From the NCBI GenBank assembly GCA_014649155.1, contig BMSM01000042.1, forward strand, positions 1 through 37,076: a stretch of 37,076 nucleotides of DNA, written 5' to 3'. The notes beneath the pieces were generated by a model. That model was not told the origin of the DNA, made no database searches, and saw only the letters and a list, made by a program, of their open reading frames with translations. The translations under genes were made by a program, and so were the position numbers. Source of the stretch: Streptomyces griseoviridis. GTDB taxonomy: Bacteria; Actinomycetota; Actinomycetes; Streptomycetales; Streptomycetaceae. The stretch's first letter is position 1; each line of letters begins with the position of its first letter. This document shows positions 7,643-14,945 of this stretch, piece by piece.

Positions 7643-9055
7643 TCAGCGCCCGTCCGCCGGGGCGGGCAGCGGGATGCGGACGAGCAGGGTGGTGCCGCCA
7701 CCGGGCGGGGAGTCGAGGGCCAGGGTGCCGTCGAAGGCGGCCACGCGGTCGGCCAGCCCGGTCATCCCGCTGCCGGCTGGGGCGGTGCCGGCGCCGCCGG
7801 CACCGTCGTCGGCGACCTCGATCCGCAGGTCGTCCGTGAAGTCCAGGCGGATGTCGATCCGGGTGGCCCCGGCGTGCTTGACGACGTTCGTGACCGCCTC
7901 GGCCACGACGAAGTAGGCGTTGGCCTCGACGGCCGGGTCGGTCCGGCGCTCGCCCACGCTCTCCACGACGGCGGGTACGGGGCAGCGGGACGCGAGATCC
8001 CGGACGGCCGCCACCAGGCCCTTGACGGTGAGCACCAACGGGTAGATGCCCGAGGCGAGTTCCCGCAGTTCGTTGATGGCCGTCTGCGCGTTGCCGATCG
8101 ACTGGTCCAGCAGGTCGGCGGCGGCGGTCTCGGTGTCCGGGAGCATCTCCCGGGCGAGCCTGAGTCCGATCATGAGGCTCACCAGGCGCTGCTGCGCGCC
8201 GTCGTGCAGGTCCCGGGCCGTGCGCTGGTGCACCGCCCGCACGCTCTCCATGGTGCGTCTGCGGCTGTCCTGGAGCGAGGCCGCCATGGTGTTGAAGGAG
8301 GTGCCGAGCGCGCCGATCTCCGCGACCCTGCTGGGCGAGATCCGCACCCCCAGGTTCCCCGCCGCGAACCGCTGCGCGGCGGCCGCCGCGCCGCGCACCG
8401 GCCGGACCACCGCCCGGTGCTGGAGCACGGTGAACACGGCCACCAGCGCCATGGACGCGGTGAGTCCGACGCCGGCGGCGAGCACCGCCTGCCGTCCGTT
8501 GGCCTCCGCGGCGTCCTCGCGTGCCGCGAGCTGTTCGCGTTCGTTCTTCACGTACTGGTCGATCCGGCCCCGCAGGGCGTCGACGCGTTCCTTGCCGCGG
8601 ACCGACACCGACAGGCTCGACGCGGCCGGGTCCTCGCGCCGGACGGCTTCGACCAGGGGGACGGAGTAGTCCTCGATGAAGGACTCGATGCCCCGCGTGA
8701 TCTCCTCGGCGGCCCGCCGGTGGGCCGGTGAGGTGGCCGATCCGGTGAACCGCCGCGCTTCCGCCGGGAACCGGCAGCGGGCGTCCTCCCAGGGCTGGAG
8801 GAACGCGTCCTGGCCGGTGATGACGTAGCCGCGCTGTCCGGTCTCCATGTCGACGAGGAGCTGCTCCATGTCACCGGCCTCGACGAGCGCCGACCGGGAG
8901 GCGCGACGCGCCGAGGTGGAGCTGTTCGCGTCCTCGATCGCCCACAGCAGGACGGTGAACGCGACGCCTATCAGCAGGGCGAGCAGACCGCTCGCCGCGA
9001 TCGTGAGGCTGGTCAGCCCCAGCCGCCGGCCCTTGTGCTCATGTCGTGCGCGCAT
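7643..9055 (-). CDS. CHASE3/HAMP sensor histidine kinase (NarL-partner type)
   Basis: A membrane sensor kinase of 470 residues from the chosen ATG. The first membrane segment is about residues 12-40, followed by an extracytoplasmic CHASE3-like region (LVDMETGQRGYVITGQD, about 67-83), a second membrane segment at about 190-212 and a HAMP linker. The HisKA_3 dimerisation helix has its phospho-acceptor His284 in RDLHDGAQQRL, and the C-terminus is a HATPase_c domain (NVVKHAG, VADDGAGG, GMTGLADRV). HisKA_3 kinases normally phosphorylate NarL/LuxR regulators, such as the one at 9604-10263. The frame stays open to 9145, and ATGs at 9097 and 9145 are alternatives. I prefer 9055 because the residues before it (Arg/Ser-rich) are not typical. 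The divergent region upstream carries two copies of a 17-bp motif. Confidence 0.88.
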   Translation of the reverse strand: MRARHEHKGRRLGLTSLTIAASGLLALLIGVAFTVLLWAIEDANSSTSARRASRSALVEAGDMEQLLVDMETGQRGYVITGQDAFLQPWEDARCRFPAEARRFTGSATSPAHRRAAEEITRGIESFIEDYSVPLVEAVRREDPAASSLSVSVRGKERVDALRGRIDQYVKNEREQLAAREDAAEANGRQAVLAAGVGLTASMALVAVFTVLQHRAVVRPVRGAAAAAQRFAAGNLGVRISPSRVAEIGALGTSFNTMAASLQDSRRRTMESVRAVHQRTARDLHDGAQQRLVSLMIGLRLAREMLPDTETAAADLLDQSIGNAQTAINELRELASGIYPLVLTVKGLVAAVRDLASRCPVPAVVESVGERRTDPAVEANAYFVVAEAVTNVVKHAGATRIDIRLDFTDDLRIEVADDGAGGAGTAPAGSGMTGLADRVAAFDGTLALDSPPGGGTTLLVRIPLPAPADGR

Positions 9056-9130
9056 GCCCCGTCCAGCGTGTGAAGAAGAGGTGCGGGATCGAGACATCCC
9101 GCGCCGCAGTGTAGGCGCACGGCCGCGTGG

Positions 9131-9147
9131 GCGGGCCGGCCCCATGG
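9131..9147. promoter_or_regulatory. 17-bp motif copy A (kinase/receiver divergent region)
   Basis: GCGGGCCGGCCCCATGG matches the other two copies at 14 of 17 (copy C) and fewer (copy B) positions, within the pattern GGGCnnnCCCyATGG. It lies about 76 bp upstream of the kinase start. It is partly palindromic (GGGC/GCCC-like), which suggests a dimeric regulator. The NarL-type protein nearby is the obvious candidate, by position only. Confidence 0.4.
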
Positions 9148-9174
9148 CTTCCTGCCTGCGACGACGCCAAACCG

Positions 9175-9191
9175 TAGGGCTCCCCCTATGG
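9175..9191. promoter_or_regulatory. 17-bp motif copy B (kinase/receiver divergent region)
   Basis: TAGGGCTCCCCCTATGG contains perfect 5-bp arms TAGGG/CCCTA around CTCC and agrees with copy C (10506-10522) at 13 or 14 of 17 positions. It ends 34 bp before the receiver start codon at 9226 and about 120 bp from the kinase start, so it could serve either side. Confidence 0.5.
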
Positions 9192-9225
9192 TCGGTCGGC
9201 CGGACCCGCGGGCATGCTGGGGACC

Positions 9226-9585
9226 ATGTGCATCAATATCGTGGTCGTCGACGACGATCCCGGCTTCCGGCGCATCGCCGCGACGCTGCTGACGGCCCGG
9301 GGCCTGCGCGTGGTGGCGGAGTGCGGGGACGGTACGTCGGCGCTGGCCGCGGTACGGGAGCAGCGCGCCGACGGCATGCTGCTGGACCTGCACCTGCCCG
9401 ACCTCGACGGGCTGGCGGTGGCCCGGCTGCTCAGCGAGCGGGAGCGTCCGCCGCGGATCGTCCTGACCTCCACCGACAAGTCGGTCTGGTCGGAGGAGGA
9501 GCTGGCGCGGGCGGGGATCGAGTCCTTCGTCGCCAAGGACCAGCTCTTCGACGCCGATCTGCGCGCCCTCTTCGCCGGGTCCTGA
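9226..9585 (+). CDS. Stand-alone response-regulator receiver domain
   Basis: A 119-residue single REC domain with no output domain. It shows the acidic pair (VVVDDDPGF), the phospho-accepting aspartate in LLDLHLPDLDG, the switch Thr/Ser in VLTSTDK and the conserved lysine in FVAKDQL. Lone receivers work as phosphate sinks or through protein contacts. The kinase encoded divergently (start 9055) is the likely partner. I start at ATG 9226, directly before CINIVVVDDD; ATG 9214 would add MLGT. Neither has a canonical ribosome site: GGGG at 9218-9221 favours 9226. It ends 18 bp from the convergent NarL-type regulator. Confidence 0.85.
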   Translation: MCINIVVVDDDPGFRRIAATLLTARGLRVVAECGDGTSALAAVREQRADGMLLDLHLPDLDGLAVARLLSERERPPRIVLTSTDKSVWSEEELARAGIESFVAKDQLFDADLRALFAGS

Positions 9586-9603
9586 CCGCTCGCCCGGCCG
9601 CCG

Positions 9604-10263
9604 TCACTGCCCGAGGTAGCGCAGCACGGCCGTCACCCGCCGGTGCCGGTCGGACGCCGCCTGGCTCAGCTCCAGCTTCATGAAGATGCCGGTCACATGC
9701 CGTTCCACGGCGGCGACGCTCACGTAGAGCCGGTCCGCGATCCCCGTGTTGGAGTGGCCCTCGGCCATCAGCGCCAGGACCGCCCGTTCCTTGGGGGTCA
9801 GCGCGGCCAGCGGGTCGGTGGGGCGTTTGCGCCCGAGGAGCGCCGAGATGACGTCCGGGTCGAGGGCCGAGCCACGGGCCACGACCCGCTCGACGGCGTC
9901 GGTGAGGGTCTGCGGGCTCGCCACCTTCTCCTTGAGGAGGTACCCCACTCCGCTCGGGTCGTCCCCGACCAGGTCGAGCGCGTAGGAGGCGTCGAGGAAC
10001 TGGGAGAGGACGATGACGGCGGTCTCCGGCCGCGCGGTGCGGATCTCCTGGGCGGCGCGCAGCCCGTCGTCCTCCAGGCCGGGCGGCATCCGGATGTCGG
10101 TGATCACCACGTCGGGCCGGTGGGTGCCGGCCGCGCGGACGAGGTCCACGGCGTTGCCGACGGCCGCGACGACGTCGACGCCGGCCCTGCGGAGTATGGT
10201 CTCGATGCCTTCGCGCACGATCGGCTGGTCCTCCCCGAGGACCGCCCGCAGTGGTTGGCTCAT
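9604..10263 (-). CDS. NarL/LuxR-type response regulator
   Basis: A 219-residue two-domain response regulator. The receiver has the acidic pocket GEDQPIV, a phospho-accepting Asp in VVITDIRMPP and the lysine in YLLKEKV. The output domain is a LuxR-type helix-turn-helix (LTPKERAVLALMAEGHSNTGIADRLYVSVAAVERHVTGI), cited here only as two short parts: LTPKERAVLALMAEG and NTGIADRLYVSVAAVERH. The nearby CHASE3/HisKA_3 kinase is its natural partner. A TAGGAT hexamer on the coding strand ends about 7 bases before ATG 10263, which would allow a leaderless transcript; ATG 10272 is the alternative. No strong Shine-Dalgarno is visible for either. Confidence 0.9.
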   Translation of the reverse strand: MSQPLRAVLGEDQPIVREGIETILRRAGVDVVAAVGNAVDLVRAAGTHRPDVVITDIRMPPGLEDDGLRAAQEIRTARPETAVIVLSQFLDASYALDLVGDDPSGVGYLLKEKVASPQTLTDAVERVVARGSALDPDVISALLGRKRPTDPLAALTPKERAVLALMAEGHSNTGIADRLYVSVAAVERHVTGIFMKLELSQAASDRHRRVTAVLRYLGQ

Positions 10264-10735
10264 GGTCGGCATCCTAGCCCGCGGGTTTCCCCGTCGGCGG
10301 GGAGAAAGGTGCTGGTCAGGTCGGTCCGGGGGCGGCCGGGTTCAGTTCCGGGCCCCGTCGGCGCCGGCCTCCCGGGCGTGCGGGCGGGCCGGTCGGCCCC
10401 GGGAGCGGTCGCGGGTGTGCCGCGCAGGGCTGTCCGCGAACGGCCGCCGGGCGGCGCCGGTGGTGACCAGGCGTACGACGACCGAGACCCCGCGGACGCG
10501 CGATGTAGGGCCAGCCCCATGGTGCCGGGCGCGGTACGCCCCGCAGGATGGGGACCGTCAGGCGTCCACGCCCCCGGGGCGGTCTGCCGGCGAAGCTTGC
10601 CGGGGAGCGCACGGGGTCTTGCCCGGGGGTGCACGGGCCGGGCCGGCGGCGGTGCCACCGGGCCGCTCCGGAGGATGCTTGGTCACGTCTTCGAGGCACC
10701 CGACCCTCGCCGCACACCCATGAAGGACGAAGCAC
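10264..10735. other. Long divergent intergenic region
   Basis: About 470 bp separate the NarL-type regulator (leftward) from the universal stress gene (rightward). The only thing I can point to is the third copy of the 17-bp motif at 10506-10522. Open frames here have no recognisable protein similarity and look like high-GC noise. No tRNA-like or long hairpin structure was seen. Confidence 0.5.
10506..10522. promoter_or_regulatory. 17-bp motif copy C (regulator/universal-stress divergent region)
   Basis: TAGGGCCAGCCCCATGG matches the copies at 9131-9147 and 9175-9191 in the pattern GGGCnnnCCCyATGG. It sits near the middle of the intergenic region, about 215 bp before the universal stress gene and about 245 bp before the regulator gene. 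This is far for a classical activator site unless the leaders are long. Confidence 0.45.
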
Positions 10736-11161
10736 ATGTTCCAGCGCATTCTCGTCGCTGTCGACGCGGGACCCGCCCGTGGTTCCGCCGTACGCCTGGC
10801 CGGTGACATGGCGCGGCTGACCGGGGGCAAGGTCAGTGTCCTGCACGTCGCCGCGTCCACGGCGACGCTCGCGGCCGTGGTGCCCCTGGAGGACGACGCG
10901 GAGGCCGCGGCCGTCCTCGACGAGGCACTCGCCCGGCTGCGGGACGCGGGTGTCGAGGCCGACGGCACCGTCGTGCACGCCCTGTCGACGCAGATAGCCA
11001 CCACCATCTCCTCCGTCGCCGAGGAACGGGGCGCCGACCTGCTGGTGCTCAGCCCCCACCACCGCGGCGCGCTCAAGGCCCTCATCGACCCCCGGGTCAG
11101 CGACCTCGTCGCCCACCACAGCCGCGCGGCCGTGCTGCTGGCGCCCGAGGAGCAGGCATGA
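10736..11161 (+). CDS. Universal stress protein (UspA family)
   Basis: A 141-residue UspA-fold protein, cytosolic and normally dimeric, induced in many bacteria by starvation, hypoxia or dormancy. The opening strand (FQRILVAVDAGPARGSAV) and closing strand (HHSRAAVLLAP) are typical. The usual ATP-binding glycine signature (G-2X-G-9X-G-S/T) before the last strand is not present: the region reads SPHHRGALKALIDPRVSDLV. It may therefore not bind ATP. The ATG at 10736 follows AAGGACGAAG. Its stop overlaps the DUF5709 start by 4 bp (ATGA), so the two are co-translated. The nearby kinase, receiver and NarL-type regulator suggest a stress regulon. Confidence 0.9.
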   Translation: MFQRILVAVDAGPARGSAVRLAGDMARLTGGKVSVLHVAASTATLAAVVPLEDDAEAAAVLDEALARLRDAGVEADGTVVHALSTQIATTISSVAEERGADLLVLSPHHRGALKALIDPRVSDLVAHHSRAAVLLAPEEQA

Positions 11162-11622
11162 GGGACGACCTGACGGGTGACGAGGTCTACCAGCCGGACG
11201 GGTCCGAGGTGCTGGACGACGCCGGGCTGCTGGACGCGTCGGACACCCTCGACGACCGGGGCGGCACCGAGGCGCTGGACGAGGGTTACTCGCCCCCGGA
11301 GCGGCCCTGGGGCGTGGAGCACACCGGGGTCACGGCGGCCGAGCGGTGGCGCGGGGAGAGCCTGGACGAGCGCCTCGCGGAGGAGGTGCCGGACATCGGC
11401 GTCCCGGACGGCGACGGGATCGGCGATCTCCTCGGCTCGGACGGCGAGTTGCTCGACGACGAGGTCGGTGACGCGCGCGCGGGCCGGCTCGTCGCACCGG
11501 ACGAGGGCAGCCGTACCAACACCGAGTCGGACCTGTTCGCGTCCGACCGGGGACTGGACGGCGCCGGGGCGTCGGCGGAGGAGGCGGCCATGCACGTGGT
11601 GGCCGACCCCGAGCTGTACTGA
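11158..11622 (+). CDS. DUF5709 family protein
   Basis: A 154-residue, very acidic, soluble protein of the actinobacterial DUF5709 family. Recognisable segments are GDEVYQPDGSEVLDD at the N-terminus, DTLDDRGGTEALDEGYSPPERPWGV (cited as DTLDDRG and LDEGYSPPERPWGV), ESLDERLAEEVPD, DGELLDDEVGDARAGRLV and the C-terminal GASAEEAAMHVV. The function is unknown. Composition rich in Asp, Glu and Gly with few hydrophobic residues suggests a largely disordered or extended protein. It is coupled to the universal stress gene by an ATGA overlap, so it is probably a stress-associated protein. A hairpin at 11627-11673 ends the unit. Confidence 0.85.
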   Translation: MRDDLTGDEVYQPDGSEVLDDAGLLDASDTLDDRGGTEALDEGYSPPERPWGVEHTGVTAAERWRGESLDERLAEEVPDIGVPDGDGIGDLLGSDGELLDDEVGDARAGRLVAPDEGSRTNTESDLFASDRGLDGAGASAEEAAMHVVADPELY

Positions 11623-11626
11623 CGTA

Positions 11627-11673
11627 CCGCCTCGGGGCGCCCCGCCCCCTTTCGGCGGGACACCCCGAGGCGG
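11627..11673 (+). terminator. Terminator after the stress-protein pair
   Basis: A perfect 11-bp stem (11627-11637 with 11663-11673) encloses a second small stem (CCCGCC 11641-11646 with GGCGGG 11654-11659). It starts five bases after the DUF5709 stop codon, as expected for a rho-independent-like streptomycete terminator. Confidence 0.8.
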
Positions 11674-11801
11674 GTCTCCGGGCGCTGTGTCACCGGGCGG
11701 CCACGCACCGAGTCGGGCCTTCCGCCCCACAGGGAAGCGTGTGACACTGGCGTCCCCGTCCGCTGTGCGGACCCTCCGCACCGACCCACGAGAAGTGCGC
11801 C

Positions 11802-12467
11802 GTGCCTTCGCTGCCCCTGCCGCTCGCCCTCGCCGCGCGCCTGACGCCGGTCGCCGTGCTCGCCACGGCGGGCTGGGCGATGTCGTCCGCTCCGGACACC
11901 ACCGCCGCTTCGAAGCCCGGCCCGGCGGCGTCCGCGACCGCGTCGCCGTCCGCCTCCGCGCCCGCCACCGAGGCGGCGGCCCGGACGTACACCGCCGCTC
12001 CCGATCCGTGCGCGAGCCTCGCCGCCCGGACGATCACCTCGCTGGTGCCGGGGGCGAAGACGGCCGGCAAGGAGATCGCCTCGACCGACGCCGAGGTGCG
12101 CCGCACCTGCTCCTGGAACGCGCTGAAGGGGTACGACTACCGCTGGCTCGACGTCTCCTTCGAGGTGATGGAGACGGACCAGGCGGCCGGGACGTCGTAC
12201 CAGGAGCGGCTCGCCGACCGGAGCGGCGGCGGCACCGTCGAGGGACTCGGTGACGCGGCCTACTCGGTGGTGGACCTCACCACCGAGGACAAGCAGGAGA
12301 CGCGTGAGGGCACCGTGGTGGTCCGCGCCGCCAACGCCCTGGTGGTCGTCACCTACAACGGCAGCGACTTCGAGTCGAAGAAGGCACCCGGCACCGACGA
12401 GATCAACAAGGGCGCCATCAAGGCCGCCAGGGAGGCGGTGGCGGTCCTGGCGGACGGTCAGGGCTGA
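11802..12467 (+). CDS. Secreted DUF3558-like protein
   Basis: A 221-residue exported protein. Residues 1 to about 30 form a hydrophobic signal-like segment (LALAARLTPVAVLATAGWAM), and an Ala/Ser/Pro/Thr-rich linker runs to about residue 60. The mature domain begins with DPCASLAARTITSLVPGA and continues with RRTCSWN, GLGDAAYSV and VVTYNG. This two-cysteine layout is like DUF3558, a family of actinobacterial surface lipoproteins, but no clear lipobox cysteine is present here. The start is GTG at 11802, with GAGAAG about 6 bases before it. The 3' end overlaps the convergent LLM oxidoreductase gene by 10 bp. The function is unknown. Confidence 0.7.
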   Translation: MPSLPLPLALAARLTPVAVLATAGWAMSSAPDTTAASKPGPAASATASPSASAPATEAAARTYTAAPDPCASLAARTITSLVPGAKTAGKEIASTDAEVRRTCSWNALKGYDYRWLDVSFEVMETDQAAGTSYQERLADRSGGGTVEGLGDAAYSVVDLTTEDKQETREGTVVVRAANALVVVTYNGSDFESKKAPGTDEINKGAIKAAREAVAVLADGQG

Positions 12468-13492
12468 GCTGCCCGCCGGACGGCCGGGATCACCTGTGCC
12501 CCGTAGGCGTCGATGACGGATTCCGTCGCGTCGTGCATGGCGTAGAGGGCGAACTGGTCGACACCGAGGGCGCGCAGCGCGTTCAGTTTCCCGATGTGGG
12601 CGGCGGGCGGTCCGATCAGGCAGAACCGGTCCACGATCTCGTCCGGCACGAACGCGGTGTCCGGGTTGCCGCTGCGTCCGTGGTGGGCGTAGTCGTAGCC
12701 CCGGCGCGCCTTGACGTAGGCGGTGAGTTCCCCGGGGACGGCGGCGGAGTGCTCGCCGTACCGGGCCACCAGGTCGGCGACGTGGTTGCCGACCATGCCG
12801 CCGAACCAGCGGCACTGCTCCCGGGCGTGGGCGAGCGCCCCGGGCGAGTCGTCGGCGGTGAGGTAGGCGGGCGCGGCGACGCACACGGTCACCTCGGCCG
12901 GGTCGCGGCCGGCCGCCACCGCCGCGTCCTTCACCGTCTTGACCATGTACTCGGTCAGGTGGAGGTCGGCGAGCTGGAGGATGAACCCGTCGGCCTCCGC
13001 GCCGGCCATCCGCAGCGCCTTCGGCCCGTACGCGGCCATCCAGACGGGGAGTTCGGCGCCGGGCGCGACCCACGGGAAGCGGACGGTGGTGCCGCCGCCG
13101 AGGTCGGCCTCCTCCCCCCTGGCCAGGGCCCGGATGACGCGCATGGCGTCGCTGAGCCGGGCCAGGGTGGTGGGCGGGCGACCGGCGACGCGCAGGGCGG
13201 AGTCGCCGCGGCCGATGCCGCAGACGGTGCGGTTGCCGTACATGTCGTTGAGGGTGGCGAAGGTGGAGGCGGTCACCTCCCAGGTGCGGGTGCCCGGGTT
13301 GGTGACCATGGGGCCGACCTTCAGCTTCGTGGTGTGGGCGAGGATCTGGCTGTGGATGACGAAGGGTTCCTGCCAGAGGACGGCCGAGTCGAAGGTCCAG
13401 CCGTAGCGGAAGCCGTTGCGCTCGGCCCGTTTCATCAGGCTGACGACACGGGCGGCCGGCGGGTCGGTCTGGAGGACGAGTCCGAAGTCCAT
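12458..13492 (-). CDS. LLM-class F420-dependent oxidoreductase of the pyrimidine operon
   Basis: A 344-residue luciferase-like monooxygenase-fold oxidoreductase, of the type that in actinobacteria commonly uses F420. It opens with MDFGLVLQTDPPAARV and contains the barrel segments FRYGWTFDSAVLWQEPF, KVGPMVTNPGTR, YGNRTVCGIGRGDSALR, LPVWMAAYGPKALRMAGAEADG and, at the C-terminus, FCLIGPPAAHIGKL and GVDQFALY. It is the last gene of the four-gene pyrimidine/ureide operon, 11 bp after the dihydropyrimidinase gene. I recall members of this subfamily lying next to dihydropyrimidinases. Its step is not established; a reduction of uracil to dihydrouracil or oxidation of a breakdown product are possible, both inference. 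Confidence 0.85.
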   Translation of the reverse strand: MDFGLVLQTDPPAARVVSLMKRAERNGFRYGWTFDSAVLWQEPFVIHSQILAHTTKLKVGPMVTNPGTRTWEVTASTFATLNDMYGNRTVCGIGRGDSALRVAGRPPTTLARLSDAMRVIRALARGEEADLGGGTTVRFPWVAPGAELPVWMAAYGPKALRMAGAEADGFILQLADLHLTEYMVKTVKDAAVAAGRDPAEVTVCVAAPAYLTADDSPGALAHAREQCRWFGGMVGNHVADLVARYGEHSAAVPGELTAYVKARRGYDYAHHGRSGNPDTAFVPDEIVDRFCLIGPPAAHIGKLNALRALGVDQFALYAMHDATESVIDAYGAQVIPAVRRAAQP

Positions 13493-13503
13493 GGGCGCGG
13501 CTC

Positions 13504-14916
13504 CTAGTTCAGGTACTGGCAGGTGGAGCGCGGGAGGTAGACGCCGTGGCCGGGGCGGCCGGTGTAGCGCCGTTCGGTGATGACCGGTTCGCCGCGCGAG
13601 AGGACCGTCTCGACCCGGCCGGTGATCCGCTTGCCCTCGTACGCCGAGTAGTCGACGTTCATGTGGTGGGTGGCGGCGGAGAGGACCTGCTCGGCGTGCG
13701 GGTCGTAGATCACGAGGTCGGCGTCGGCGCCGGGCGCGATCGTGCCCTTCCTGCCGTACAGGCCGAACATCCGGGCCGGGGCGGCGCAGGCGAGTTCGAT
13801 CCAGCGGCGCCTGCCGATGTGCCCGTCGACCACGGCCTGGTGGAGGAGGTCCATGCGGTGCTCCACGCCCGGCAGCCCGTTGGGGATCTTGGAGAAGTCG
13901 TCGCGGCCGAGTTCCTTCTGTCCGGTGAAGCAGAACGGGCAGTGGTCGGTGGAGACCACCTGGAGGTCGTCCGTGCGCAGGCCCCGCCAGAGCGCCGCCT
14001 GGTGCTCGCGTGGTCGCAGCGGGGTGCTGCACACGTACTTGGCGCCCTCGAAGTCCGGCTCGGCCAGGTGGTCGGTGGAGAGGAAGAGGTACTGCGGACA
14101 GGTCTCGCCGAAGACCGGCAGGCCCTCGTCCCGCGCCCGGGCCAGCTCGGCGACCGCCTCCGTCGCGGAGACGTGGACGACGTACAGGGGTGCCCCGGCG
14201 ACCTGCGCGAGCCGGATCGCGCGGTGCGTGGCCTCGGCCTCCAGCAGGGCCTTGCGGACCTCGCCGTGGAAGCGGGGGGCGGTCTCGCCGCGGGCCAGGG
14301 CCTGCTGGACGAGGACGTCGATGGCGATGCCGTTCTCGGCGTGCATCATGATCAGTCCGCCGTTGCCGGCGGCGCGCTGCATGGCGCGCAGGATCTGCCC
14401 GTCGTCGGAGTAGAAGACGCCGGGGTAGGCCATGAACTGCTTGAAGGAGGTGACGCCCTCCGCCACCAGCAGGTCCATCTCCTTCAGCGTCTCCTCGTGC
14501 ACATCGGAGACGATCATGTGGAAGCCGTAGTCGACGGCGCAGACGCCTTCCGCCTTGGCGTGCCAGGCGTCGAGGCCCTCGCGCAGCGAGCCGCCCCGGG
14601 TCTGGACGGCGAAGTCGACGATGGTGGTGGTGCCGCCCCAGGCGGCGGCCCGGGTGCCGGTCTCGAAGGTGTCCGAGGCGTAGGTGCCGCCGAACGGCAT
14701 CTCCATGTGGGTGTGGGCGTCGACCCCGCCCGGAACGACGTACTTGCCGGTGGCGTCGAGGACCTGGTCGGCGGTGAAGGACTCGGCCGCCGGGGTGCCG
14801 GAGGCGGCGAGGGCGGCGATCCGGCCGTCCTCGATCAGGACGTCGGCGCAGGTCTCGTCGGAGGCGGTGACGACGAGACCGCCGCGGACGACGGTACGGC
14901 GGCTGCTGCTGCTCAT
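13504..14916 (-). CDS. hydA: Dihydropyrimidinase / D-hydantoinase
   Basis: A 470-residue cyclic amidohydrolase that opens dihydrouracil (or 5-substituted hydantoins) to N-carbamoyl-beta-alanine (or N-carbamoyl amino acids). The binuclear metal centre is complete: His68 and His70 (DAHTH), carbamylated Lys159 (TSFKQFMAYPG), His192 (MMHAENG), His248 (YVVHVSA) and Asp324 (STDHCPF). The length is standard for the family. The ATG at 14916 follows a GAGGGGGAA ribosome site. It sits 29 bp after the aminotransferase gene and 11 bp before the oxidoreductase gene, between the enzymes acting after it. Physiological substrate choice between dihydropyrimidines and hydantoins cannot be settled from sequence, but the neighbouring beta-ureidopropionase favours pyrimidines. 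Confidence 0.95.
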   Translation of the reverse strand: MSSSSRRTVVRGGLVVTASDETCADVLIEDGRIAALAASGTPAAESFTADQVLDATGKYVVPGGVDAHTHMEMPFGGTYASDTFETGTRAAAWGGTTTIVDFAVQTRGGSLREGLDAWHAKAEGVCAVDYGFHMIVSDVHEETLKEMDLLVAEGVTSFKQFMAYPGVFYSDDGQILRAMQRAAGNGGLIMMHAENGIAIDVLVQQALARGETAPRFHGEVRKALLEAEATHRAIRLAQVAGAPLYVVHVSATEAVAELARARDEGLPVFGETCPQYLFLSTDHLAEPDFEGAKYVCSTPLRPREHQAALWRGLRTDDLQVVSTDHCPFCFTGQKELGRDDFSKIPNGLPGVEHRMDLLHQAVVDGHIGRRRWIELACAAPARMFGLYGRKGTIAPGADADLVIYDPHAEQVLSAATHHMNVDYSAYEGKRITGRVETVLSRGEPVITERRYTGRPGHGVYLPRSTCQYLN

Positions 14917-14945
14917 GCGGTTCCCCCTCGGTCAGGGCAGGGCGC

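Noticed and set aside
6521..8731. A 736-codon open frame on the + strand across the SsgA-like and kinase genes
   Set aside because: It crosses two well-supported genes and a pseudogene on the other strand and shows no motif of its own.
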